In this document: positions 42,703 through 51,544 of the stretch, piece after piece | Layout of the letters: every line of letters begins with the position of its first letter | How positions within the stretch are numbered: position 1 is the stretch's first letter | NCBI RefSeq assembly: GCF_000975115.1 | Contig: NZ_BBRE01000001.1 | Location: 496,001 to 560,000, forward strand | Source: Demequina oxidasica | GTDB lineage: Bacteria; Actinomycetota; Actinomycetes; Actinomycetales; Demequinaceae | DNA length: 64,000 bases | Direction: 5' to 3' | Position numbers and translations under genes: made by a program | The notes under the pieces: model-generated | The model's input: the letters and a program-made list of their open reading frames with translations, nothing else | Databases searched by the model: none | What the model was told of the DNA's origin: nothing

Positions 42703-42736
42703 GCCAGGGGTGGTGAGAAAGATCACCACCCCTGGC
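42703..42736. other. Perfect 14-bp hairpin between deoC and the guanidine exporter
   Basis: The arms at 42703-42716 and 42723-42736 are fully complementary with a 6-base loop. It lies 50 bases before the riboswitch and points to no gene end. It may stop transcripts entering from the left or antisense to deoC. Confidence 0.6.
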
Positions 42737-42785
42737 CACCGCCTGTCTCGCGTGCGAGAATAAATTCAGAGCCCCAAACAGGCTT

Positions 42786-42830
42786 CCGGACGAGTGGTGA
42801 CGTACCCGGCACGCGACAAGACGACGCCCG
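42786..42830 (+). promoter_or_regulatory. Guanidine-III (ykkC-III) riboswitch
   Basis: The core CCGGACGAG (42786-42794), then ACGTACCCGG, then GACAAGACG, follows the guanidine-III consensus in order and spacing: a pseudoknot with CCGGACGAGG, GUACCCGG and ACAAGACG. It ends about 12 bases before the exporter ATG, so guanidine binding would free the ribosome site. Confidence 0.88.
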
Positions 42831-42841
42831 AAGGGTTCCTC

Positions 42842-43156
42842 ATGTCTTGGCTCATCCTCATTCTCTCCGGCGTTCTCGAAGCCGTCTGGGCAACCGCCCT
42901 TAGTAAGACCGCAGGCTTCACTAAGCCCGTGCCCATCACGGTCTTCCTCGTGGCGCTCGCCGCCTCCATGGCCGGGCTTGCCTACGCCATGCGCGATCTT
43001 CCTGTAGGCACCGCCTACGCCGTGTGGGTCGGCATTGGCGCCTCGCTGACTGCCGGATACGCGATGGTGACTGGCGCCGAGGCTTTCTCTGTGGTCAAGC
43101 TACTTCTGCTGCTCGGCATCGTCGGCTGTGTCATCGGCCTCAAGCTCGCTCACTAA
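42842..43156 (+). CDS. gdx: Guanidinium exporter, SMR family (Gdx/SugE)
   Basis: The 104-residue protein has four membrane segments and the SMR layout: MSWLILILSGVLEAVWATAL with the essential Glu in LEAVWA (~13), then AMRDLPVGTAYAVWVGIGA. The GVLEAVWATAL and PVGTAYAVW pattern is that of Gdx rather than multidrug EmrE. It exchanges guanidinium for protons. The upstream guanidine-III riboswitch confirms the substrate class. ATG 42842 places the first segment at the start. Confidence 0.92.
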   Translation: MSWLILILSGVLEAVWATALSKTAGFTKPVPITVFLVALAASMAGLAYAMRDLPVGTAYAVWVGIGASLTAGYAMVTGAEAFSVVKLLLLLGIVGCVIGLKLAH

Positions 43157-43273
43157 TGAGCGAGTACACGCCTCCGCCACAATGCATCATGGCGGCCGCC
43201 GAACCGAAGTTCAGCGACCGCCATGATGCAGTGCAACGATGTTTAGCAGGCGAGTCCGCGCGCTAACTCTTGG

Positions 43274-44353
43274 CTATAGGTCCCCGAGGTCGATGCCGAA
43301 GCCCTCGAGCACCAGCTCGGCCAGGTCTCCACGCTCCTCGTACGGCAGGAAGGCTGCCCAGGCGGCGATCAGCGTTGCCTCTAGCAGGTCCTCCTTGGTC
43401 CAACCGACCTTGACGAGCTCGCCGAACTCGCCACTCATCGAAACGCCGGAGACAAGGCGGTTGTCGGTATTCACCGTGACAGCAAAACCGAGGTCACGCA
43501 GCGCGTGCATGGGGTGGTTCTCGAGCGAGGGCGCCGCACCCGTCTGCACGTTCGACGTGGGGCAGCACTCCAGCGGAATCTGCTGGTCGAGCGCGTGCTG
43601 AGCAATTACGCCCAGGGTCGGCTCGTCGGAGTCGATGTCCGCGATGTCCTCGTGGACGCGCACTCCGTGACCGATTCGACGCGCCGCACCAAGTCCCAGC
43701 GCCTGGCCCACGCTCTCCGCGCCGTCGGCCTCACCGGCGTGAATCGTGACGGGCATGTGGTTGTCGCGCAGCAACTCGAACGCCGCACGGTGGTTCTCGA
43801 CGGGAAAGCCCAGCTCGGGGCCCGCGATGTCGAACCCTACGCAGCATCGGCCGCGGTTCGCGAGCGCCAATTCGGCAATCTCGAGCGAGCGGTCAAGGTG
43901 ACGCATCGCGTCGAGGAGCGCACCCACACGAATGGTGTGGCGCGCCTCACTGGCCTCCGCGACGCCTTCGTCGATTCCCGCCTGCACGGCCTCGACGACC
44001 TCCTGCAGGGTGAGTCCACCCTCGAGGTGCTGCTCGGGCGCGTAGCGAAGCTCCGCGTAAATCACGCCATCCGCGGCGAGGTCAACGACAGCCTCACGCG
44101 CAATGCGACGAATATTGTCGGCACTCTGCATCACGGCGGCGGAGTGCGCGAATGCCTCTAGGTAGCGCACGAGGTCGCCCGATGCGGCGTTGGTCGCGAA
44201 GATCGCAGCAAGCTCATCGGGGTCGGTCGAGGGCAGCTCGTGGCCGACCTCGGCGGAGAGTTCGATCAAGGTCGAGGGGCGCAAGCCACCGTCGAGGTGA
44301 TCGTGCAGCAAAACCTTGGGCAGGGCAACTATCTCGTCAGTTGTAAGTGTCAT
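43274..44353 (-). CDS. add: Adenosine deaminase
   Basis: The 359-residue protein has the ADA zinc and catalytic motifs: LLHDHLDGGLRPSTL (HxH), TIHAGEADGAESV, RIGHGVRVHEDI, ECCPTSNVQTG and VNTDNRLVSG. It turns (deoxy)adenosine into (deoxy)inosine, which PunA then splits. It is co-directional with the C39-like gene, deoA, cdd and the ABC importer, with short gaps, so probably the end of one salvage operon. Confidence 0.93.
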   Translation of the reverse strand: MTLTTDEIVALPKVLLHDHLDGGLRPSTLIELSAEVGHELPSTDPDELAAIFATNAASGDLVRYLEAFAHSAAVMQSADNIRRIAREAVVDLAADGVIYAELRYAPEQHLEGGLTLQEVVEAVQAGIDEGVAEASEARHTIRVGALLDAMRHLDRSLEIAELALANRGRCCVGFDIAGPELGFPVENHRAAFELLRDNHMPVTIHAGEADGAESVGQALGLGAARRIGHGVRVHEDIADIDSDEPTLGVIAQHALDQQIPLECCPTSNVQTGAAPSLENHPMHALRDLGFAVTVNTDNRLVSGVSMSGEFGELVKVGWTKEDLLEATLIAAWAAFLPYEERGDLAELVLEGFGIDLGDL

Positions 44354-44413
44354 GCCTCAAGTGTAGGAGCCAAGTGAGTCGCGCGGGCCAACGGCCTTGC
44401 GTCAGCCGCCCGC

Positions 44414-45448
44414 CTAACTTCGCTTGCGCGGCACTGGCAGCACTAGGCAGCAGATCCGACTCCAGTGCCCGAGCGCTGGGCGCACCGTGCCGTCCTCAAG
44501 CCACAGCGCTCCAGGAAGTTCCCGCAGTTGGCCCGACGAGGGTTCGTAAACAAGAAACACGTGATCGGTAACCGAGGTCAGCAGCACGACGTGGCGGGGC
44601 ACCATCGCCGTCACGCCCATGCGCGAGTCGCCACCCGTGTACATCGGTACCGGAATTGCCTCTCGTAGCGCGGCCGATGCATGGGCCACCATCGCGGCCA
44701 CGTCGTCAACGCTCGAGTCATCGAGCAGCGCAGTGGCAAACTTCAGCCCGGCCACTCGCGTCACATTGTCTACCCGCCATGGCGCAGTTCCCAGCGCCCG
44801 TGGCCATGGCAGCCCCGCCACCGCGCGACGAGACGTCGCGACATGAAGCGAACGCTGCAGCGCACGCCACCGCCGCTCGGTGGAACGCAGCCCCCGACCA
44901 AAGTCATCAATCGCGGCCACCTCGGCCGGCACATAGTCGCCGAGTAGCCGTCCGCTGGTGACCCACAGCGCCACAAACGGGTCCGTCATCATGAGTTCCA
45001 TAGCGATAACCGCCGCGCCGCACGTGGTCTGATCTACCTGCTTTGCTGCGGTGTCGCCCCATTTCACCGGTCCCGGCGTGGTGCGACCGAGGGGGTTACG
45101 AACCAAGTCGCGGGTTCCCTCGGGAAGGCGATCCCAGCCCTCAGCCAGCGCGGCAATGGCCGCCAAAGGCGCGCCCGATGCTGCGGCTCGCTCGATGACG
45201 GCGCCATCGAGCACTACCTGGTCACGGCAGGCGGCGAGCGCCTTGCGGTCGGCCGGGCTAGAAGCGGACATACGCGCCTCGTACACGCGCGCAAACACCG
45301 TGTCCCCCGTAGCCCGAGATCCTCGCTGCGCTACCCCGGCCGCGTGCGAGACTGCGTAAGGCGAGCGCCATCGCCCTCGCAAACCGAATGAGTTAGCGAG
45401 GCGTGCCCCGGAGGCGGAAAGCGACCAACCCATGAAATAACAACCCAT
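44414..45448 (-). CDS. Putative C39-like cysteine peptidase-fold protein
   Basis: This ~344-residue protein is unlike its nucleoside-salvage neighbours. The segment KQVDQTTCGAAVIAMELMM (~140) resembles the nucleophile helix of C39/papain-like peptidases, and PRHVVLLTSVTDHVFLVYEPSSG (~290) supplies a His and a strand-turn like the catalytic His region. No signal peptide or lipobox is clear; the N-terminus MGCYFMGW is unusual. A TTG at 45475 is an alternative start. Role unknown. Confidence 0.5.
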   Translation of the reverse strand: MGCYFMGWSLSASGARLANSFGLRGRWRSPYAVSHAAGVAQRGSRATGDTVFARVYEARMSASSPADRKALAACRDQVVLDGAVIERAAASGAPLAAIAALAEGWDRLPEGTRDLVRNPLGRTTPGPVKWGDTAAKQVDQTTCGAAVIAMELMMTDPFVALWVTSGRLLGDYVPAEVAAIDDFGRGLRSTERRWRALQRSLHVATSRRAVAGLPWPRALGTAPWRVDNVTRVAGLKFATALLDDSSVDDVAAMVAHASAALREAIPVPMYTGGDSRMGVTAMVPRHVVLLTSVTDHVFLVYEPSSGQLRELPGALWLEDGTVRPALGHWSRICCLVLPVPRKRS

Positions 45449-45534
45449 CCTGTAGAGATCCGCGAGGAGCGACAAACCTTACGCTAGTGGCCCGCGATGA
45501 AAGCGTCCTCCCGGGCCAGCGATAAACCCCTACG

Positions 45535-46860
45535 TCAGCGACCCGTACCGGAAGCGTCTTCCGCACCAATACGGTCCAGGATGATCCGGCGGTCCACCGG
45601 GGAACTGCCAATCTCTACCGTGCCCGCACCCTCGCAGGCCTCCGACAACGCCGCCAGGCCGCGCGGCATCTTGTCCTCGGACTCGGCGTGCAGGGTCATG
45701 ATGACGTCACCCTTACGCACCTCGTCGCCCAGCGTCTTGTGCAGGAAGACTCCCGCGCTGAGGTCGAGCACATCGTCCTTGCGCGCGCGTCCCGCGCCGA
45801 GCCGCCAGGCGGCAAGGCCGGCACCCATCGCGTCGATTCGCGTGATGAAACCGTCGGAATCCGCGCACACTTCCTCGACGTGCGGTGCCGTGGGCATCGG
45901 CGCGTCCGGGTCGCCGCCCTGGGCGGAAATCATCTGGCGCCACTTGTCCATGGCTCGCCCGTCCTTCAGTGCCTCTGAAGGATCGACGCCTGTGACGCCC
46001 GCGCCTTCAAGCATCGCGCGCGCTAGCTCCACCGTGAGTTCGACCACATCGGCAGGCCCGCCGCCGGCGAGCACCTCCACCGATTCCGTGACCTCCAGAG
46101 CATTGCCGATGCCGCGGCCAAGCGGGGTCGACATATCTGTCAGCAGCGCCGTGGTCACCACGCCCGCGTCAGTACCGAGCGCGACCATCGTGCGTGCGAG
46201 TTCGCGCGCATCGTCGATGTTCTTCATGAACGCACCAGTGCCAACCTTGACGTCAAGCACCAGCGCGCCGGTGCCCTCCGCGATCTTCTTGGACATGATG
46301 GACGCGGAGATCATGGGAATCGACTCGACGGTACCTGTCACGTCACGAAGCGCGTACAGCTTCTTATCCGCTGGCGCGAGCTGTGCGCCGGCCGCGCAGA
46401 TGACGGCGCCCACGTCGAGCAACTGCTGACGCATGTCCGCGTTGGAGACATCCGCGCGCCACCCCGGAATCGACTCGAGCTTGTCGAGCGTGCCACCAGT
46501 GTGGCCAAGTCCGCGACCCGAAAGCTGCGGCACTGCCACTCCGTACGCCGCAACCAGCGGCGCGAGCGGCAACGTGATCTTGTCGCCCACCCCGCCCGTC
46601 GAGTGCTTGTCCGCCGTAGGAACACCCAGATCCGTGAAGTCGAGGCGCTCCCCTGACGCGATCATCGCCGCGGTCCAGCGTGCGATCTCGGACCGCGACA
46701 TGCCGCGCTGCAAGATTGCCATGGTGAGCGCACTCATCTGCTCGTCGGCCACTACGCCCCGCGTGTAGGCGTCGACCACCCAGTCGATCTGGTCGTCGCT
46801 CAGCGTGCCCCCATCGCGCTTGGTGACGATGACGGAAATCGCGTCGTGACGCTCAGCCAT
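45535..46860 (-). CDS. deoA: Thymidine (pyrimidine nucleoside) phosphorylase
   Basis: The 441-residue protein has KRDGGTLSDDQIDWVVDAYT, the family signature SGRGLGHTGGTLDKLES (~115), KHSTGGVGDK (~85) that binds phosphate, and a C-terminal domain. It splits thymidine or deoxyuridine into base and deoxyribose-1-phosphate. Its start overlaps the stop of cdd, so deaminated cytidines feed straight into it. Confidence 0.93.
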   Translation of the reverse strand: MAERHDAISVIVTKRDGGTLSDDQIDWVVDAYTRGVVADEQMSALTMAILQRGMSRSEIARWTAAMIASGERLDFTDLGVPTADKHSTGGVGDKITLPLAPLVAAYGVAVPQLSGRGLGHTGGTLDKLESIPGWRADVSNADMRQQLLDVGAVICAAGAQLAPADKKLYALRDVTGTVESIPMISASIMSKKIAEGTGALVLDVKVGTGAFMKNIDDARELARTMVALGTDAGVVTTALLTDMSTPLGRGIGNALEVTESVEVLAGGGPADVVELTVELARAMLEGAGVTGVDPSEALKDGRAMDKWRQMISAQGGDPDAPMPTAPHVEEVCADSDGFITRIDAMGAGLAAWRLGAGRARKDDVLDLSAGVFLHKTLGDEVRKGDVIMTLHAESEDKMPRGLAALSEACEGAGTVEIGSSPVDRRIILDRIGAEDASGTGR

Positions 46861-47254
46861 GAAATACCTCCAGGTGGTCGGGGCCGAAGGCCCCAGGTAG
46901 TAAGTAGTCGACGGTCACGGGACCGTCCGCAGCGTCAATCAGCATGGTGGGACCGCCGTGCTCAAAAAGCAACTGACGGCATCGTCCACACGGCGTCAAT
47001 ACCTCGCCGTTGCCATCCACGCAGGCGAGTGCCATCAGGCGCCCGCCTCCCGAGGAGTGCAACTGTGAGACCACTGCGCACTCGGCACAGAGCGTGAGCC
47101 CGTACGAGGCATTCTCTACGTTGCAGCCGGCAATGATGCGGCCGTCGTCGGTGAGCGCCGCAGCGCCCACCGGGTAGCGGGAATAGGGAACATAGGCGGA
47201 GGCAGTGACCGCGCGCGCAGCGTGGCGAAGTGCCTCCCAATCGATGTGCGTCAT
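46853..47254 (-). CDS. cdd: Cytidine deaminase
   Basis: The 133-residue protein has YVPYSRYPVGAAAL, the zinc and catalytic motif CAECAVV (~57) and PCGRCRQLL (~91). It turns (deoxy)cytidine into (deoxy)uridine. A GTG at 47263 that overlaps the permease stop (GTGA) is an equally possible start. Overlaps deoA by 8 bases. Confidence 0.93.
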   Translation of the reverse strand: MTHIDWEALRHAARAVTASAYVPYSRYPVGAAALTDDGRIIAGCNVENASYGLTLCAECAVVSQLHSSGGGRLMALACVDGNGEVLTPCGRCRQLLFEHGGPTMLIDAADGPVTVDYLLPGAFGPDHLEVFHG

Positions 47255-47259
47255 GACGC

Positions 47260-48564
47260 TCACTTCTTGTAGGGGATTCCCTCTGCCGCAGGTGGACGTG
47301 CATGTCCCACGAGTCCGGCCACGGCAAAGATGGTGACGATATAGGGCAACATGGCGAGCAACTGCGACGGAATCGGTGAGCCGATAATGCCAAGTTGGTC
47401 CTTCAGCGCAATCGCGAAACCGAACATCACCGATGCCGCGAGGGCACCGGAGGGTCGCCAGCGCCCCAGGATCATGGCCGCCAGCGCGATGAAGCCCGTT
47501 CCCGCCGTCATCTCTTTGCCGAAGGCGAGGCCTGAGGCGACGGTGAAGAAAGCGCCTCCGAGTCCGGCGAGCGCGCCGCCGAGAATCGTGTTGCGCACTC
47601 GTGTGCGATTGACCTTGATGCCCACGGTGTCCGCCGCAGTGGGGTGCTCGCCCACGGCCCGCACGCGAAGACCCCAGCGAGACTTGAACAGCATCACGCT
47701 GAGCACACCCACGGCTGCATACATCAAGTACACCAGCAGGTTGTGGTCGAAGAGCACGGGACCAATGATCGGAATCTTGGACAGCAGCGGGATAGGCAAG
47801 TCCGCCATTCCGAGGTTTTGATTGAGGTTCGCGTTATCGCGCAAGAGCGTTCCGAAGAGGAAGCTTGTGACACCAATCACGAGCACGTTGAGCACCACAC
47901 CAACCACGATCTGGTTGACCCAGTACTTGACCGTGAACAAGGCGAGAAGCATACCCACCAGTGCACCCGCCACGGGCGCCGCGATCAGGCCGATGTACGG
48001 GTTGCCGGTGGCAGAGCCCACGACCGCAGCAAGGAACGCACCGGCAAGCAGTTGCCCCTCGATCGCGATGTTGATAATTCCCGACCGTTCGCACACAACA
48101 CCAGAGAGCGATCCAAAGACGAGCGGAACACTGAGCACCACGGCTCCGGTGAGCAAGCCCGTGATCTGAATATCAGTCGCCCCGCGACCGCCACCGGCCC
48201 AGGCCAACAGGGCAAACATCACGGCGATGCCGAACACCACCGGCAACCACCAGCCAGTCTTCCGGGACTGCGAGACCGCCCATGCGCTGTACGCGGCGAG
48301 GGCTAAAGCTAACAGCGAAGCGACGATGGCGGTGGTGCGTGTGGGAAGCGTAAAGGTGTCGACAGTGAAGAAATCGCTCGCGCGCGAGATAGAGAACGAG
48401 GTAGTTTCTCCGGCCTTGGAGCCCAACCCAAAGACAATAAGCGAGACGAGAGCGACCACTCCGAGGATGATTGGGGTGCGCCAGCGCTTGGCGGCGGTGA
48501 CTGGAGCATCCTCAGGGGACGGCTCGGGTGCGGTCCCCTGCGATGCTTCGACGACGGCGCTCAT
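47260..48564 (-). CDS. Nucleoside ABC transporter permease (second)
   Basis: The 434-residue membrane protein is a BPD_transp_2-type permease: about ten hydrophobic segments, with VCERSGIINIAIEGQLLAGAF (~157) as the family landmark, and GFIALAAMILGRWRPSGAL near the end. Together with the other permease it forms the channel of a BmpA/NupNOPQ-type importer. Overlaps its partner by four bases. Confidence 0.88.
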   Translation of the reverse strand: MSAVVEASQGTAPEPSPEDAPVTAAKRWRTPIILGVVALVSLIVFGLGSKAGETTSFSISRASDFFTVDTFTLPTRTTAIVASLLALALAAYSAWAVSQSRKTGWWLPVVFGIAVMFALLAWAGGGRGATDIQITGLLTGAVVLSVPLVFGSLSGVVCERSGIINIAIEGQLLAGAFLAAVVGSATGNPYIGLIAAPVAGALVGMLLALFTVKYWVNQIVVGVVLNVLVIGVTSFLFGTLLRDNANLNQNLGMADLPIPLLSKIPIIGPVLFDHNLLVYLMYAAVGVLSVMLFKSRWGLRVRAVGEHPTAADTVGIKVNRTRVRNTILGGALAGLGGAFFTVASGLAFGKEMTAGTGFIALAAMILGRWRPSGALAASVMFGFAIALKDQLGIIGSPIPSQLLAMLPYIVTIFAVAGLVGHARPPAAEGIPYKK

Positions 48565-49922
48565 ACCGCTACCTCCTTCTCGTTCTTAGGAGTAGGTAAT
48601 CGGAACAGGAACCTCACCAGAGGCGGCGCAGCGATAAACAGCACAATCAGTGACTGGACCACGAGCACAATGTCGATGGGCAGGCCAGCTTGCACCTGCA
48701 GAGCAGGACCTGATGCCTTCAATCCACCGAACAGGATCGCGGCGAACACAATCCCCAGTGGTCGCGACCTTCCAAGTAACGCCACGGTGATGGCGTCAAA
48801 GCCGAACGAAGCGGCGATACCGGTGGTCAACGATGGCTGTGTCCCCAGTATCTGCCCCGATCCCGCGAGACCGGCGAGCGCACCCGCGATCACCATGACA
48901 AGGACCGTGGACTTTGCCACGCTCATACCAGCGGTGCGCGAGGCCGAAGGGTTGGCGCCAACCGCTCTGAACTGGAAGCCGAGAGTCGACCGCTCCATGA
49001 GCCACCACACGCCCCATGCCGCAAACAACGCGACAAAGAACCCTAGGTGGAGCGGGTACTGCGCTCCGAAGACCTGCGGATACTGCGAGGAGCTGTCGAG
49101 AATGGGACTCTGTGGGTTGTCGCTTCCCGGACGCTGGAACGCATCGAGGGTGAGGAGATAGGCAAGAAAATTGAGCGCAATGTAGTTCAGCATGATGGTC
49201 GTAATGACCTCATGAGCGCCAGTTTTCGCCTTCAAAATACCTGGAATGAATCCCCAGATCGCACCGCCGAGTGCGCAACCCAAAACAGCCACAATCAGGT
49301 GAAGTCCAGGAGGCAAGTGCCACATAAAGCCGACCATCGCACCGAGCGTCGCGCCCATGATGATCTGCCCCTGCGCACCGATGTTGAACAGCCCAGCACG
49401 GAAGCCGATGCCTAGACCGAGTCCCGCGAAGATCAAGGGAGTTGCCATGGTCAAGGTGTTGATGAACGGTCGAATCATTCCTGAGAAAGAGTCAGCGTCG
49501 GCGTTGAAAAACGCGCCGTTCCACATCGCGGAGTACGCGCTCGAAACCGCATTCCACATCGCGGAGAGCATGTCGCCCGGACGTGAGAAGAAGTAACCGG
49601 CCGTGGTCCGGACCTCCTCTGAGGCAAGAATGATCAGGATGCCACCGATGATCAAGGACGCCACGATGGCCAAGATGACCACGAGCGTCGAGCTCTCCGT
49701 AATCTGGCGGAGCATGGACCGAGCGTCCTCAGAACGGGTGGTCGGCTCGCCGCCCTCGCCGCTCTCGCCGGTGACTCCCGGCGTGGGCGCGTCGCCACCG
49801 TCGTCACTGCCGCCCACCAACACGGAGGACTCGGCTGCCTTCTTGGGGCGGTCGGCACTCGAGGTCACGTCGCTACCCTGAGGAGCCTTCGGGGTCGTGG
49901 GGTTCTTGTCGTCGTCGCTCAC
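48561..49922 (-). CDS. Nucleoside ABC transporter permease (first)
   Basis: The 453-residue protein has a ~70-residue polar, acidic N-terminal extension, then about ten membrane segments of the BPD_transp_2 type with FRAGLFNIGAQGQIIMGATLG (~185) and FDAITVALLGRSRPLGIVFAA. Long cytoplasmic N-terminal extensions are common in actinobacterial members. It overlaps the ATPase gene by four bases. Confidence 0.88.
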   Translation of the reverse strand: MSDDDKNPTTPKAPQGSDVTSSADRPKKAAESSVLVGGSDDGGDAPTPGVTGESGEGGEPTTRSEDARSMLRQITESSTLVVILAIVASLIIGGILIILASEEVRTTAGYFFSRPGDMLSAMWNAVSSAYSAMWNGAFFNADADSFSGMIRPFINTLTMATPLIFAGLGLGIGFRAGLFNIGAQGQIIMGATLGAMVGFMWHLPPGLHLIVAVLGCALGGAIWGFIPGILKAKTGAHEVITTIMLNYIALNFLAYLLTLDAFQRPGSDNPQSPILDSSSQYPQVFGAQYPLHLGFFVALFAAWGVWWLMERSTLGFQFRAVGANPSASRTAGMSVAKSTVLVMVIAGALAGLAGSGQILGTQPSLTTGIAASFGFDAITVALLGRSRPLGIVFAAILFGGLKASGPALQVQAGLPIDIVLVVQSLIVLFIAAPPLVRFLFRLPTPKNEKEVAV

Positions 49923-51433
49923 GCTGCATCCTCCTCGTGGGCGCCGGCCATCATGAGGCCAAGCGTGTCGCGGTCGGTGTCTGGCGGCACGATGTCGACG
50001 ATCTTGCCGTGATACATCACTGCGATTCTGTCAGCGAGCGCGACCACCTCGTCGAGCTCGGAACTGACGATGATCACCGCTGCGCCGTTGTCGCGCTCCT
50101 GGACGATGCGCTTGTGGACGAACTCAATGGAGCCGACGTCCAGTCCACGCGTGGGCTGGGAGGCAATGAGCAACTTGAGGGGGCGAGACAACTCGCGTGC
50201 CAGCACCACCTTCTGCTGATTTCCCCCAGACAGCGAGCTCGCAAGCGCATCCACTCCCGTGGTGCGCACGTCAAACTGCTCAACATGCTTCTCAGCCTCG
50301 CTGCGAACCACGCTGGGCTTCAGCACCCCGCCCTTGGAGTAGGGCGCCTGGTCGTAGACGTCAAGAATGAGATTGTTCGCAATGGAGAAGCCGGCCACGA
50401 GGCCGTCCTCCGTACGGTCTTCGGGCACAAAACCGATTCCCGACATGAGCGTGTGCTTGATCTTCTTGCCAGTGAGTGTCACGCCATCCAAGGTGACGCT
50501 GCCAGCGGTGGTGGGCACCACTCCCAGAATCGCCTCAGTGAGTTCGGTCTGCCCGTTGCCTTGCACGCCAGCGATGGCCAGGATCTCTCCCGCTCGCACG
50601 TCGAACGAGACCCCGCGCAATTGAGGATTCCCCAGCTCGTCCAGTACGGTGAGCGACTTCACGTCGAGCATCACTTCGCCGGGCTTCGCCTCAGGCTTAT
50701 CGACCGTCATGCTGACGTCGCGACCCACCATCAAGGAGGCGAGTTCCTCCTGAGACGCTGTGGGCTCGGCCGTGCCGACTACCTTGCCGCGGCGGATCAC
50801 CGTGATGGTGTCCGCGACTGCCTGAACCTCGCGGAGCTTGTGCGTAATGAGCACTACCGCAGTTCCAGAGTCGCGCAGCTGCTTCACAATGGCGAGCAGT
50901 TCGTCGGTCTCCTGCGGAGTCAAGACGGCTGTGGGTTCGTCCAGAATCAAAATCTCTGCGCGCTGAGAGAGCGCCTTGATGATCTCCACGCGCTGCTGCG
51001 CGCCAACGGAGAGATCTTCGACCACGGCATCGGGGTCGATGTGGAAACCAAAGCGGTCGGAGATCTCGTTGACTCGCTTGCGCGCTCCAGCGAGATCTAG
51101 CATCTTCGCTGGGCCGCGGACTTCCTCGTGACCGAGCATCACGTTCTCGGCCACTGTAAAGGGGTGGACCAGCATGAAGTGCTGGTGCACCATCCCGATG
51201 CCCGCAGCCATCGCATCGCCGGGACCCTTGAAGCCGGCGGGCTTGCCGTCGACCAGAATCTCGCCCTCATCGGCGTCATATAAGCCGAACAGCACATTCA
51301 TGAGCGTCGACTTCCCCGCGCCATTCTCACCCAGCAAGGCATGCACAGTTCCAGGCTCAACCACCAGGTCGATCGCGTCGTTGGCGGTGAAGTCGCCGAA
51401 CCGCTTGGTTACCCCACGTAGCTCGAGTTTCAC
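49919..51433 (-). CDS. Nucleoside ABC transporter ATP-binding protein
   Basis: The 504-residue protein has two ABC cassettes. The first is canonical (GENGAGKSTLMN, ~38; SVGAQQRVEI; LDEPTAVLT). The second has a degenerate P-loop (GVQGNGQTELTEA) but keeps LSGGNQQKVVLAREL. This layout is typical of sugar and nucleoside importers. I chose the GTG at 51433 with GGAG upstream; a longer frame start is not conserved-looking. Confidence 0.9.
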   Translation of the reverse strand: MKLELRGVTKRFGDFTANDAIDLVVEPGTVHALLGENGAGKSTLMNVLFGLYDADEGEILVDGKPAGFKGPGDAMAAGIGMVHQHFMLVHPFTVAENVMLGHEEVRGPAKMLDLAGARKRVNEISDRFGFHIDPDAVVEDLSVGAQQRVEIIKALSQRAEILILDEPTAVLTPQETDELLAIVKQLRDSGTAVVLITHKLREVQAVADTITVIRRGKVVGTAEPTASQEELASLMVGRDVSMTVDKPEAKPGEVMLDVKSLTVLDELGNPQLRGVSFDVRAGEILAIAGVQGNGQTELTEAILGVVPTTAGSVTLDGVTLTGKKIKHTLMSGIGFVPEDRTEDGLVAGFSIANNLILDVYDQAPYSKGGVLKPSVVRSEAEKHVEQFDVRTTGVDALASSLSGGNQQKVVLARELSRPLKLLIASQPTRGLDVGSIEFVHKRIVQERDNGAAVIIVSSELDEVVALADRIAVMYHGKIVDIVPPDTDRDTLGLMMAGAHEEDAA

Positions 51434-51544
51434 ACTAGCTCCTTTGCCATGCACATCATCGTTTCCACCCCTCAGTGAAGCACGAGGGGCGCACCACGTC
51501 CACGCGGCACGCCCCTCGGGCGGGGTCAATACCCCAGGTACTGC

